NCBI GenBank assembly: GCA_037349105.1
Contig: JAYJMM010000019.1
Coordinates: forward strand, 1,547,501-1,611,500
Reading direction: 5' to 3'
Length of the DNA stretch: 64,000 nt
DNA from: Limnomonas spitsbergensis
Lineage: Eukaryota > Chlorophyta > Chlorophyceae > Chlamydomonadales
Positions 40,613 through 51,600 of the stretch are shown here, one piece after another. The stretch's first letter is position 1; each line of letters opens with the position of its first letter. A model generated the notes under the pieces. That model saw only the letters and a program-made list of their open reading frames with translations, searched no databases and was not told the origin of the DNA. The position numbers and the translations under genes are program-made.

Positions 40613-42134
40613 ACAACCTTGTGGCTAGATCTGAGGTGACCTCACGGGACCCCCGTAATTCCCTGAACAGCTCATTGCTTACCGGGTTCTCATCGGCGGG
40701 GAATCCAATAAATGTTTCGGGGATTTGCATGCTTCCACCCGGGTCATGCTGATGGGAACCTCGATTAGGAGCTTGACTCTCGGCTGTGGTGTTGCCCATG
40801 CCCCCCACGAGCATTCCCTCAATTGCCACCAGTTGAGGCAAGATTTTCGACTTGACATTGCCCCGATCACTGACCTGGCCTTTATCGTCATAGTCATCGC
40901 CATGCGAGTGCCACTTGGGGCTGTAACCTGAATCTTCCGGCCTGCCAAGCCCGCCTGTTCCTCCTGATCCACCAGTGTACCTGGAACCTTCATGACCCTC
41001 AGATCCACCTGTCCTAGCTGGTTGTCCAGGACCCCCATATCCACCTGCCCCTCCGGCACCAGTTGGGTAGCCTGACCCCCTCGAGTTCCCATTTCCACCT
41101 GGATACGCAGGTCCACCGGAACCCTGTTCATCACCCTGGGCACCTGACTGACCATCCGAACCAACACCATTGTACGACATGCCAGGACCATTTGGGACCC
41201 CTCCACTGCCTCTTGGGGATCGGGGCGCACTCTGATGCAGCCATGACTGCCCCTCCTCACCTGATCCGAATGACGTAGAGGTAGGTGTGGACATCATCTG
41301 CGCCTCAGGTTCTGCCGGTGGCCTTGACGCGGTAGGTGTGGCTGGTCTCAAGGCCAGTTCAAGCGATTCGGGTACAGGCTTGACGATTGACTCACGTAGT
41401 AAGGGAGCAGCTTCAATCTCCATCAGGGGTACCTGCAATACAGGTGCTGAGGAAAGGGCACACATCCCACTTCCTGATGGTTCTTCAGCAACACGCAGCG
41501 ACTTTACTGGCGTTCGCACGCTCAGGCATTTTTGGACAGCTGTCAAATACAGGGGGTTATCGACCATCCGTAGGCACACTTTCTCTCCATCACTGTATGA
41601 CTCTGTCACCTTTTTCGGGGTACTATCCCTACATTTATCGGCGTTGAGAATACTTAGGTCCCGGTCTTCCCTATCTTCAGCCGCTCGTTGCTCGGCTTCA
41701 CGTTGCTCTTCATCGGCTACACGTCGCTCTTCATCGAGCCGCGCAATTGCAGCAATCGCATCTGCGGTGATTCTACGATCATGCGCCTCTTTGGCCCTGG
41801 CCCTGACGGCAAGTTGCTTCTGTATCCTCAATTGTTCGTTGTTTTCAAACTCTTGCATGGCGGTGAGGACTGGGACCTGCTCTTGCATGGCAGTGAGGAA
41901 TGGGACATGCGGGTCCCTTCCAGACGACGCAGCGGTATCCCGGCTAATCTTGGCCGCAGCATCCATGTCTTGCTGGACCATGTTCTGCTTCTGAATGGCG
42001 ACTTCCTTCTTTACCTCACGCGTGATAGCTCTTGTGTCCCGCGCTACTGCATCCAGTTGAGCCTTATCAAGCTCTGGGATGGTGGGCAGATCACCAGGAA
42101 GGGCTTTCTTGCCCTTCCCAGCCTCATGACTCAT
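40539..42134 (-). CDS. Element 2 Gag-like protein
   Basis: 531 codons from ATG at 42134 to a stop near 40539. The N-terminal half is strongly charged and helical, probably coiled coil (ARLDEERRVADEEQREAEQR). GEKVCLRMVDNPLYLT corresponds to GKEVEMQYDNPVYMYL of element 1 Gag. The C-terminal half is Gly/Ser-rich (GSGGPAYPGGNGNSRGSGYP). The ORF is intact, unlike the rest of the element's coding region. No zinc knuckle is visible. Confidence 0.7.
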   Translation of the reverse strand: MSHEAGKGKKALPGDLPTIPELDKAQLDAVARDTRAITREVKKEVAIQKQNMVQQDMDAAAKISRDTAASSGRDPHVPFLTAMQEQVPVLTAMQEFENNEQLRIQKQLAVRARAKEAHDRRITADAIAAIARLDEERRVADEEQREAEQRAAEDREDRDLSILNADKCRDSTPKKVTESYSDGEKVCLRMVDNPLYLTAVQKCLSVRTPVKSLRVAEEPSGSGMCALSSAPVLQVPLMEIEAAPLLRESIVKPVPESLELALRPATPTASRPPAEPEAQMMSTPTSTSFGSGEEGQSWLHQSAPRSPRGSGGVPNGPGMSYNGVGSDGQSGAQGDEQGSGGPAYPGGNGNSRGSGYPTGAGGAGGYGGPGQPARTGGSEGHEGSRYTGGSGGTGGLGRPEDSGYSPKWHSHGDDYDDKGQVSDRGNVKSKILPQLVAIEGMLVGGMGNTTAESQAPNRGSHQHDPGGSMQIPETFIGFPADENPVSNELFRELRGSREVTSDLATRLCGLCTEGEVSITTMGGGAHKFSDR

Positions 42135-42790
42135 ACTGAGCTGTGCTGGATGGTACAGATCTCTTGCTTAATCAAGGATGCGACTAGGATTTATCGACAC
42201 TCGACCGATTCAAGCACTGTTTTTAACGACTCAGTTACCAGCGAATTCGAGGTGCTAACGAATCCGGATTCTTCTCTTCTTAAAGGAGTGCTAGGAGCCC
42301 TTTATCAAGGGTAACCTGCTGTGCAGGAGCGATAATCTGGCTGGCACCAGATTATCCTCGACTTAATCCTCGGGTTACTGCACTAACCTTTGATGATTCT
42401 TCCCTTACTGTTGACAGAAGTTACGAAGTGAAGTCGACCCTGGTGAAGACTGATGCACTGATGTCGACAGTTGACAGGTTGGGGCGGCTTAGATCGGACT
42501 TGTGGACGAAGCTGCCCGAAGTGATGAAGAGTGTAGAGCTGACTGAACGACTCTTGATGGAGAAGATCAACTGAAAGATCAGATGATCGACTTGGTAGCC
42601 AGGAAAGGCTGGGGAAGCAGCTTGCAGTGTCGACTTAAGTTCTAGAGATTGAGCTGAGAGCTAGTGTAGAGGTGTCAAGCGAGAGAACAAGAAGAATGAG
42701 GAGTGGAAGTAGAGGAGATGGAACTAGAGATAGCGAATAAGTGTAGTGTGTAACTAGAGCTATTCGCACAGTGTAGTGTCCAGGCTTCGA

Positions 42791-43078
42791 TACTTAGTGA
42801 TGTGGTCTTAAGAGCGAAAGGATCAGTGTAGAGTTAACTAGAGATCTCCTTCCAGTGTAGTTTCCTGGCCTTGATAAGGGGCCGAAATATCGCAGGCAGA
42901 CAATTAGTCCCAGAACAGATTAAAACGGGGTGATTCAACTTCGTGTATACTTGAGTAAGAAGAGAAGAATGCCTGGAACGAGCCAGGCATTCTCGAAGTA
43001 CCACAAAACATAATGGATCCGAAACCAAAAAGAAAGTACAAGCCACCCCTGCGTGCGGTGCACCCATACGTCGTGACA
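42791..43078 (-). repeat. Element 2 left repeat L
   Basis: 288 bp. It forms the 5' end of the element in its own orientation. Immediately inside L the sequence (minus strand TCGAAGCCTGG) is not a recognisable TGG-type tRNA primer site. Confidence 0.9.
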
Positions 43079-45240
43079 ACGTGAGCTCCCTCATTGCCTA
43101 CTTCCTCTCCCTCAACGGGACCTCTTTGCCCACTCGTCCCTCTAATTCCTCCACCATCACCGCGTAGCTCGCCACATCTGCCTCTGCCAGCTGCCGATCG
43201 GGATGGGCTGTCTGCATGTGATGAAGGTTGTGGGGAGGCTGGCGGGCTCGCAGGTGTTGGCCCAGCTGGGGCAGCAGCAGGAGTACCTAGGGGTTGAACG
43301 GGAGCAAAACCTAGCGTTCTAGCTGCCGCTTCGAATCGCGTTGTATCACGGAAGCTGCCATGCACTCCCTCCCATTCTGTTGGCGTCCAACGTTTTCATG
43401 GGCAGTGGACAAAAGGACCTTGCCACAACGACCACAGATGGTCTGTTTATTCATGATCCACCAGACCAACACTATCATGTGCTGCGTGTAACACATCTCT
43501 TTCTAAGGCTTACTCAGCTGGTTTCGGGGTGTGCCCAATGGAGCCAAACCCTCAGTATGGAGGGCCAGGGGGTCATGTGGTGATTCAAGCAACTTTTTAG
43601 GATGTGAATAGATGTTGGCATGAAGAAAGCAGAGGTGCCGCTGCCATCCTCAAAATACCTCGAGGAAAAAATATACATTTTGAGGGGGGGGCAGAAGAAA
43701 ATACCAGGGCCCCCATCCCCCTAACTCTCCAAAACGCATCCGTTTGACACGGGAGTTGGACCTACGGACTTTTGGGAGGGTATCTCGGCTTCAAGAAAAA
43801 CAGTTTGTTTTAGGGGCTTAGACCCCCCCCCCTCCTATTTTGGCAAGCGTTGGCCGGGTACTTAACGTTGGTCGTTGACCATGCACAGGGGGGCCTTAGT
43901 TAGCCCTGACCCTACCCTATGCAGTGAGATCTTCATATCATGCAGTTCTCGGGGTTGAGATGTTATTTGCAACATAAGCTGATGTGAAATCTACGAAATA
44001 AACTCATTGTTTGGCTCTCTGTACCACAGTCACAGTTGGGCCAAAAAGCATGTTAAGACTAGATTTGGAAAACTCTCATCAAGCTCTATAATTTTCGAGG
44101 ATAGGTGTTTCCAGATGTTTTTTGACCCCCCCACCCCCTTGAGAAGTTTTCCATAGACTGGATTGTTTTTCGTGACCACACACACAACGCCCCCCCCTTA
44201 CTTTGTCCCCCCATATCCCCACCCCCCTGAGCCAAAGCACAATTCAAGACCATCTAAGGAAAGCTCTAGAAATTTGGGGGATGGGGTCGCATTTTTTACT
44301 TTCGACCCCCCCCTACTCGACTTTTAGTTGGACTGATCTTTGTGTTCTTCTTGTTTGGTGGGTGAGCTTCCTTTCTTTCTTCGAGTGCCTCTTCCCTTGA
44401 CTTTCCTAGCCGTCTTTTACTTTGCTCATGTGACAGTGCTTCATTTCAGCATAGCCCAGAGGTGTAACGTCATGAATACCTTCTCTTTATTTGCTCCCCT
44501 TTGTGCTTTCCTTTGTACCCTCTGGCCAGACGGTTAAGCGCCCATGATTGTGCGGCATGTCATTCACAAGGACTCTTCCTCTACGTCAATCAATTGTTCC
44601 AACTCCCTGAGCTAAACATTGTCGGCCGGTAGGCCTATGTATCGCATATAAGGCATGTTCGCAAGCGGCTCAGCTGCACAGGCAGCCCAGCCAGCCAAAG
44701 TAGAGCAGTTCAGAGCCACAACTTGGATACCGGTATGTATATACGTTATATAATGAAACCTTCAACTCCTGCCCCCCGTCTGCCCTAAAGGCCATTGAGG
44801 GGGGCACTGTACCGGAGGATACACGCAATCCAGAGAGGAAAACAGACGTCTGCCTGAAGCTGCGGAAAGGGCACGCGGTCCTTTTCCGTCCACCAGCTAA
44901 CAGAACAAACAGGCACACAGCGGCATGCCCACCAAACAGGAGGGGACAAGCCCACCAGGCACCCAGCGGCAAGCCCACCTACCCCACATCACAGAGGCCG
45001 TAGGCCGGGCCATAAACGTCCTGGATCCCAGGGGAGACATCGGGGGGGGAGGGGGGCGCTGTGCCCCCCAACTTCCCCAAAAGCCATCAGGGTGCAAGCG
45101 AACCAAAGTCTTCGATACTCTTCAAGTCTAAAGAGAGAAAAAACGAAATGCTGTGCTAAGAAGGACAAACGTTTCCCGTCCACCAACTGGCAAGCCCACC
45201 ACGTGCTCGCCAGTGAGCCAGCCAGACTCTCCGCACCGTG

Positions 45241-45975
45241 CCCACCGGGCATGTGGCGGTAAACCAGCCAATCACGCGGGACGGCTTGCTCAACAGGCAC
45301 CAGGCGGCAAGCCAGCAACGCACACACCGCGGCATGCTGAACGGGCACAAGGCAGCAAACCGGCAAAACACACCGCAGCATGCCCAACGGGCACCAGGCA
45401 GCAAGTCAGGAAAGCAGATGCCGCGCCATGCCAAACGGGCACTAGGCAGCAAGCCCACCAGGAATGCATCAGGCAGGCATGCGAGCGACTGCCAGGGGCG
45501 AGGGGAGGTATCTCTTGCTGCAGACAATGCCTGCTTGCAGGTCACAGGCGAGCATGCCAGCTCAGAAAGAAAGAAAAACCCACGAGCAGAACACAAGAGC
45601 CTAGTAAAGCCTCAGCAAAGCACCCCAAAATGTAGAACAGACATCGCGCGAGCGCCTGCTAGACGTTGTGAGCTGGACAAGAATGCCCAGATATAAGCAG
45701 CTGAACGGGTGAACAGCTGAACACGGGCGCTCAGGCGACGAACAGAACCCAGGTTCCCAACCAAGTTCACGTGCAGGGGGGGGAGCGGCTGCAGGTCACA
45801 CTCAGAGCGTGGCCAGCATCAACTTCAGGGGCGTGGCAGCCAGCCCTGCAGCCCCTCCCCCCAAGCGGCGGGTACCAACCGTCAGCCAGAGGTTTAAATG
45901 GGGGGATCGCGGATGAGGGCCCTAGGGGCGCGGTCTCGAGAAACCCTTGGGTCTGGACGCGTTTTCTAGCTTCGG
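45241..45975 (+). repeat. Segment present in unit 2 and absent from unit 1
   Basis: Unit 1 passes from CCGTGCCCACC (about 28433) directly to GCGCTGAGAA, whereas unit 2 has about 735 bases between. The extra segment includes several degenerate CGGGCACCAGGCAGCAAG(C/T)C units at 45240-45460. It is either an insertion in unit 2 or a deletion in unit 1. Confidence 0.75.
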
Positions 45976-47112
45976 GGGCGCTGAGAAGGGGGCCGTCAGG
46001 CTGACGATTCCCGCCCACAGCCCAGTGGCCCATCAGACCACGCGCCTCTCCGGACTCGAGACCACTGGCTGGTGGGTGGCCTTAGAGGTCAAAGGCCTAC
46101 GTTCCAGGCCGTGGACTCCTCCGCCTCTTTGCTATCCTGCGCAGAGCATTGATGCTGCACTGTGGGCACCCCTTCCTCCGCACCCCCACGGGCAAATTGG
46201 GAAATCCGATTGGCGGCTCGACTTAAGTGCACATTTCCACAGGAGGAGCCGCAAATGCTGACCCGTGGGCGTCTCCACCCCGTGTGCACCTCGACAGAAA
46301 AGCGGTGTAAGCCGCGTGTGGGGGGAGCGCCCGCCTGCGCCTCTGCCTGCACCACCGCCACTCTGCTTGCCCGCCCAGGCTGGGACCCCAAATGCCGACC
46401 CGTAGGACTCTCCACCGCCATGCCAGCCTTGCCGCTTTAGTGCGTGCCTCCTGACCTGCTTCAAAGGTCAGAGCGGTGGATGCCGCAGCTCAAAGCATTC
46501 GAGGGACGCGCCACTTCAGATAGAGAGCCGTTAGGTCGCCCCGAGCACACACCCCATCAGCGTTCCCGCGGGGCTGGGCCGTGAATGCCGACCCGCGCCT
46601 ACATGCCACCCCCACCCCATGCGTGCATCAACTTCCCCGGGCGGAGCGGCGGGTGCCACACCATACCCGCACCAACTTCTGCGGGCAGGGCGGCAGGTGC
46701 GGCCCCATGCCCGCACCGACTACCCCGGGCGGAGCGGCGAGTGCCGCACCATGCCCTGCCCACTTCTGTGGGCAGGGCGGCGGGTACTGCCCCTCATTGC
46801 TGCTGAAAGACCGGCGCCTGCTTCCGCGAGCTGCAGACACACACGTGGGTGCAGGGTGCATTCAGAGGGCGCTCACGAAGCAGGGACGATGTGTTTGTCA
46901 AGGAGCAACTTTCACGGGATTCAGGCCCAAGGGTGCGGGCTGGCAGGGCACGATCAGAAGCTTGCTGCTGCTACATTAACGTGTCACTACATTAACCCTA
47001 CAGAGGGTTGCTGCTACTACATTAACCTGCTACTACTTGAACCCTACATTTACCATTGACCTACTACATCAATTCACCTCATATACATCTCATACCCTCT
47101 CCCACCATCCCG

Positions 47113-48132
47113 CATCACCCGCCCTGCTGCTACTGCCCTGCACTAATACATGAGCACATGGAAGATCACCCGCCCTGCTGCTACTGCCCTGCCCTGATAC
47201 ATGAGCCCATGGAAGATCACCCGCCCTGCTGCTACTGCCCTGCACTAATACATGAGCACATGGAAGATCACCCGCCCTGCTGCTACTGCCCTGCACTAAT
47301 ACATGAGCACATGGAAGATCACCCGCCCTGCTGCTACTGCCCTGCACTAATACATGAGCCCATGGAAGATCACCTGCCCTGCTGCTACTGCCCTGCACTA
47401 ATACATGAGCACATGGAAGATCACCCGCTCTGCTGCTACTGCCCTGCACTAGTACATAAGCCCATGGAAGATCACCCGCTCTGCTGCTACTGCCCTGCAC
47501 TAATACATGAGCCCATGGAAGATCACCCGCCCTGCTGCTACTGCCCTGCACTAATACATAAGCCCATGGAAGATCACCCGCCCTGCTGCTACTGCCCTGC
47601 ACTAATACATGAGCCCATGGAAGATCACCCGCCCTGCTGCTACTGCCCTGCACTAATACATGAGCACATGGAAGATCACCCGCCCTGCTGCTACTGCCCT
47701 GCACTAATACATAAGCCCATGGAAGATCACCCGCCCTGCTGCTACTGCCCTGCCCTGATACATAAGCCCATGGAAGATCACCCGCCCTGCTGCTACTGCC
47801 CTGCACTAATACATAAGCCCATGGAAGATCACCCGCCCAGCTGCTACTGCCCTGCCCTGATACATGGGCACATGGAAGATCACCCGCCCTGCTGCTACTG
47901 CCCTGCCCTGATACATGAGCCCATGGAAGATCACCCGCCCTGCTGCTACTGCCCTGCCCTGATACATGAGCACATGGAAGATCACCCGCCCTGCTGCTAC
48001 TGCCCTGCCCTGATACATGGGCACATGGAAGATCACCCGCCCTGCTGCTACTGCCCTGCCCTGATACATGAGCACATGGAAGATCACCCGCCCTGCTGCT
48101 ACTGCCCTGCCCTGATACATGAGCACATGGAA
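47113..48132 (+). repeat. 51-bp minisatellite, 20 copies (unit 2)
   Basis: Same unit as 29573-31205, with 20 copies. Open on both strands for the same arithmetic reason. Confidence 0.95.
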
Positions 48133-48299
48133 GGCTTGCTTCGCATCCATTTATCGCCTCTCACCAGCCAGGCCGCTGCTGCTTCTGGCTCTGATGCATT
48201 AGCTACTGCTGCTACACAGACCCGCCGATATAAACTGTTCGTACTTCTTCTCCCATGCCCCCCTCGCCCCCTCTCACTTGCCAGGCTGCTGCTGCATTA

Positions 48300-48628
48300 G
48301 CCCACCCTAAGGATAGTCTATACTGTTGCCCCCTAACCACCTCTCACTGGCCAGACTGCTCCTGCCCCCCTGGCCACCTCTCACCTGCCCGGCTGCTGCT
48401 GTTACCCTGGCCCGTCCCTTAAGTCCATACTATTGCCCTCCACGCCACAACTCACTTGCCAGACTGCTGCTGCAGCGGAATCTGATTCACATGCTGCTGC
48501 TGCTGCGTGGGCCCGCCTACAAATGCTTCCTGTGCTCCTACCCCCTCGCCACCTCTCACCGGCCCAGGTGCTGCGCTAGCCCACCCTACAGGATTGTCCA
48601 TACTCCTGCCCCCCTCGCCACCTCTCAC
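48300..48628 (-). repeat. Degenerate donor-site repeats after exon h (unit 2)
   Basis: Minus-strand copies of CAGCAGCCGGGCAG|GTGAGAGGTGG, the true exon h edge at 48629, recur near 48385 (almost exact: CAGCAGCCGGGCAGGTGAG) and in more diverged form near 48280, 48350, 48455 and 48555. Confidence 0.65.
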
Positions 48629-51600
48629 CTGCCCGGCTGCTGCTGTTGCGGACTCTGGTGCATCTGCTGCTGCATCTGCTGCTGCGGCGGACTCTGATGC
48701 ATCTGCTGCTGCGGCGGCGGACTCTGATGCATTTGCTGCCCGTGCTGTGGGCTCTGATGCTGCTGCATCGGCCCGCCCCCGTACGCCTGTCCGTACTGCT
48801 GGCCCCCGTAGCCCGCTCCCGCTCCGTACGCTCCGTAACCGCCCGACATCATCATACCAGGAAAGGCTCCATAAGGCATGCTGTATCCGTAAGGTCCGAC
48901 GGGCATGTTGAAACCTGCATCAGCGAAATCAGTATATCAGCATCAGCAGTACGATATCAGCATCAGCAGTATGGTATCAGCATCAGCAGTATGGTATCAG
49001 CATCAGCAGTACGGTATCAGCATCAGCAGTACGGTATCAGCATCAGCAGTACGGTATCAGCATCAGCAGTACGGTATCCGTAAGGTCCGACAGGCATGTT
49101 GAGGCCTGCACCAGCAAAATCAGCAGCAGCAGTGTATCAGCATCAGCAGTGTGTTAAATCATCAGCGGGAAAGAAAACCAGCTCGACTTTGACATCGGCA
49201 GTAGCAAATATATCAGCAGCAGCAGCAGCAGCAACATCAGCAGCAGCAACAGTGAGATCAGAAAAATCATTATAGCAGCATCAGCAGTACGGTACCATCT
49301 GCAGCAAAAAAATCAACTTGACAGTGACATCGGCAGCATGAGTAACATCAGCAGCAGCAACAGTGAGATCAACAGCAGCAGTAATACCAGCAGCAGCAGC
49401 AGCATCTAAAAATTAAGCAGCAGTAGCAGCGATGGCGATGTCAGCAGTAGCAGCTGAAGCAAAAGCAGCCACATCATCTGAAAATCAGCATCAGCTGTAG
49501 AAAAATCATTTTTGGCAGCAACAACAACAGTGGAGGCAGCAAAATCAGAAGAAGCGGCAGAAATAGCAGGAAAAAAGGAGCAAAACCAGGAAAACGGGAG
49601 CAAAAACCAGAAGAAGCAGCAGCAAAATCAGGACACCAGCGGCAAATCAGAGAAAGCAGCAGCAAAAATATCGGCAGAATCATCATCACCATGCTGCTGG
49701 CTTAACAACTACAGAGCAAGCCAGGTTGCACGAACTCCCACTTTGCGCAAGGGGCGTTAACAGAAGCACCCAGATTCATGCAAGCACCCAGATTCATGCA
49801 AGCACCCAGATTCATGCAAGCACCCAGATTCATGCAAGCACCCAGATTCATGCAAGCATATTGTTGTATTTTGCTTTTGCTACTGCTGCAACTGAATTTG
49901 CACAGGCCCCCACCCTTCCCAGTGGGGGCCTGATTTATTCTGTGGGTTTCGTTGCTGCTGCTTGCTTTGCCTTAGCAGTGGGGGGCAGGTTGTCACGGCT
50001 TCGATCCAGCACAAATCAATGACAGCAGAAGCAAGGTTCAAGGTCTTGTTTTTTCTAGGCCTCCGCATATCGCCCAATACGGTACGCCCTGGCAGCGGCA
50101 AAACATTGAATGCCCTCCCCTTCTTCAATCTTTGCATCGCTCGTGCTTCACCAGTACTAAAACAGCAGCAATGTTGATGACGTTCACTACATATCTCCTT
50201 AAGATGGCCGCAGGGCAGCCACCACTAGGCCGATGAGGACCAAACCTTAGCCCGCATACAGCCAGTGGCCCAAGCATCAGGGCCCGCTTCACAGACATAA
50301 AGCTGCGAAAGACTGGCGGATGTCTCTGTTTAACTCTCGAAGGGCTTCAGCTAAAATTCAGCCATGCCTCGGTCTGCTGACAGCGAGGCCCGTTGCACCA
50401 CCGCTAGGCGCTGCCTGTAGGCTGGTGAAGGTTAGGTCCCGACGGGCACGGGGGGACCTCTAACACAAACCCAAAGGGGTGCCCAGGTGAGTGCTAATAA
50501 AATGACTTGCCAAGGACGTCCTAGAGGGCAGCCTTCCGCACGCCCCCAGATGGTGAGCTCTGCGCCAACACTGCTGCTAAAAATAAATGACATTCATCAA
50601 ATTGCTGCTGGAAAATATACCGGTAGTTGTTAGATTTGTTTTGCTTGAAGCTTAGTTAATTGCTGCTGAAATCAACTGATGTCAAATTTTAATAAATCAA
50701 CTGCAGGTAAAACCAAATGTTCTTCAAAATGAAACGATCGCCACAAATAAAAGTCAAGGGTTCAAGCTCAAGGGTTCAGCGCGTCGCAGAGGCAGGGACG
50801 CTTTGGCTCACCGTATGCTCCCATGCCTCCCATGGCTCCGTAACCAGCTTGCGCCTGCCCCCCCGCTCCGTAACCGCCGACGCCGGCCTCAAACACGCCG
50901 CCGCCCCGCCCGCGCCCGCTCCCCGCGCCGCCGCCCCGACCGCCTCCTTGCCAGCCCGGGCTGACGCAGCCTCCCTGCATCTGCATCTGCATGTGCATCG
51001 GCATGTGCTGCATGTGCTGGGGCGCCCCTCTGGCAGGCCCTGGGTACTGCCCGTACTGCTGCTTCCCGTACTGCTGGCCTTCGTACTGCTGTGGCTGCTG
51101 TGCCTGGTACGGCGACGTAGGGCCTGACCCTTTGGGAGTGGCACACTTCACCTCCACCTGTGCGGACAGGCAGGGATGCGGGCAGGGCTATTTTGAACCC
51201 AAGGGAACAAGGAAGGAGAGGGGCAGGGGCCAGCGGGAACGGTCGACGGGGTTCAGAGAGGTGCACCATAGGGTGGCGCACGTCACTACGACCTGTTAGG
51301 AGGTGGAGGGAGGGCCAGACGCAAGAGACCACATCAGGGGATAACAGGAGGGGCATGAGGCATGCGGGATTTCGGCGGACTTTGAAATGCAGCAACTTCA
51401 GCTTCCTCCCTTGCTACGAACTTAGGGGCCTGGTGCGGCAAACCCTGCAGCTCGGGCCTGAGGCTGTAGGACACTTAAGCTTTGGTCCTCATATACCAGG
51501 GGTGGCTGGCTGGCTGCCCTGCGGCCTGCCAAAGAAGGTCAGCCACGCACACAAACAAAACATACCCATAGTGCCAGACTCAACAGAATGCCAGAAGAGA

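Larger units (their letters stand above)
35668..43078 (-). mobile_element. Element 2: non-autonomous split-repeat retroelement
   Basis: 7411 bp with perfect 8-bp terminal inversions (TGTCACGA / TCGTGACA) and ACGT target duplications at 35664-35667 and 43079-43082. In its own (minus) orientation: L (43078-42791, 288 bp), Gag, unassigned region, BglII-type satellite, C-terminal Pol remnant, G-rich tract, A (36057-36008, 50 bp), GC, L' (36005-35718), A' (35717-35668). The L copies differ at about one base. It has no reverse transcriptase or integrase and must depend on a partner such as element 1. Its first 14 bases (TGTCACGACGTATG) match the element 1 terminus, although the rest of L differs. 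Confidence 0.88.
34451..51354 (+). repeat. Tandem duplication, unit 2 (with element 2 inserted)
   Basis: Begins at ATGAAGAAGATGAGG exactly after unit 1. Ends GGAGGGGC before ATGAGGCATGCGG. After subtracting element 2 and its target duplication it is about 9.5 kb. The two outer junctions share ATGA, a 4-base microhomology. Differences from unit 1 include 20 versus 32 copies of the 51-bp repeat, five versus eight copies of the 18-bp repeat, and about 735 extra bases near 45241-45975. Confidence 0.9.
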
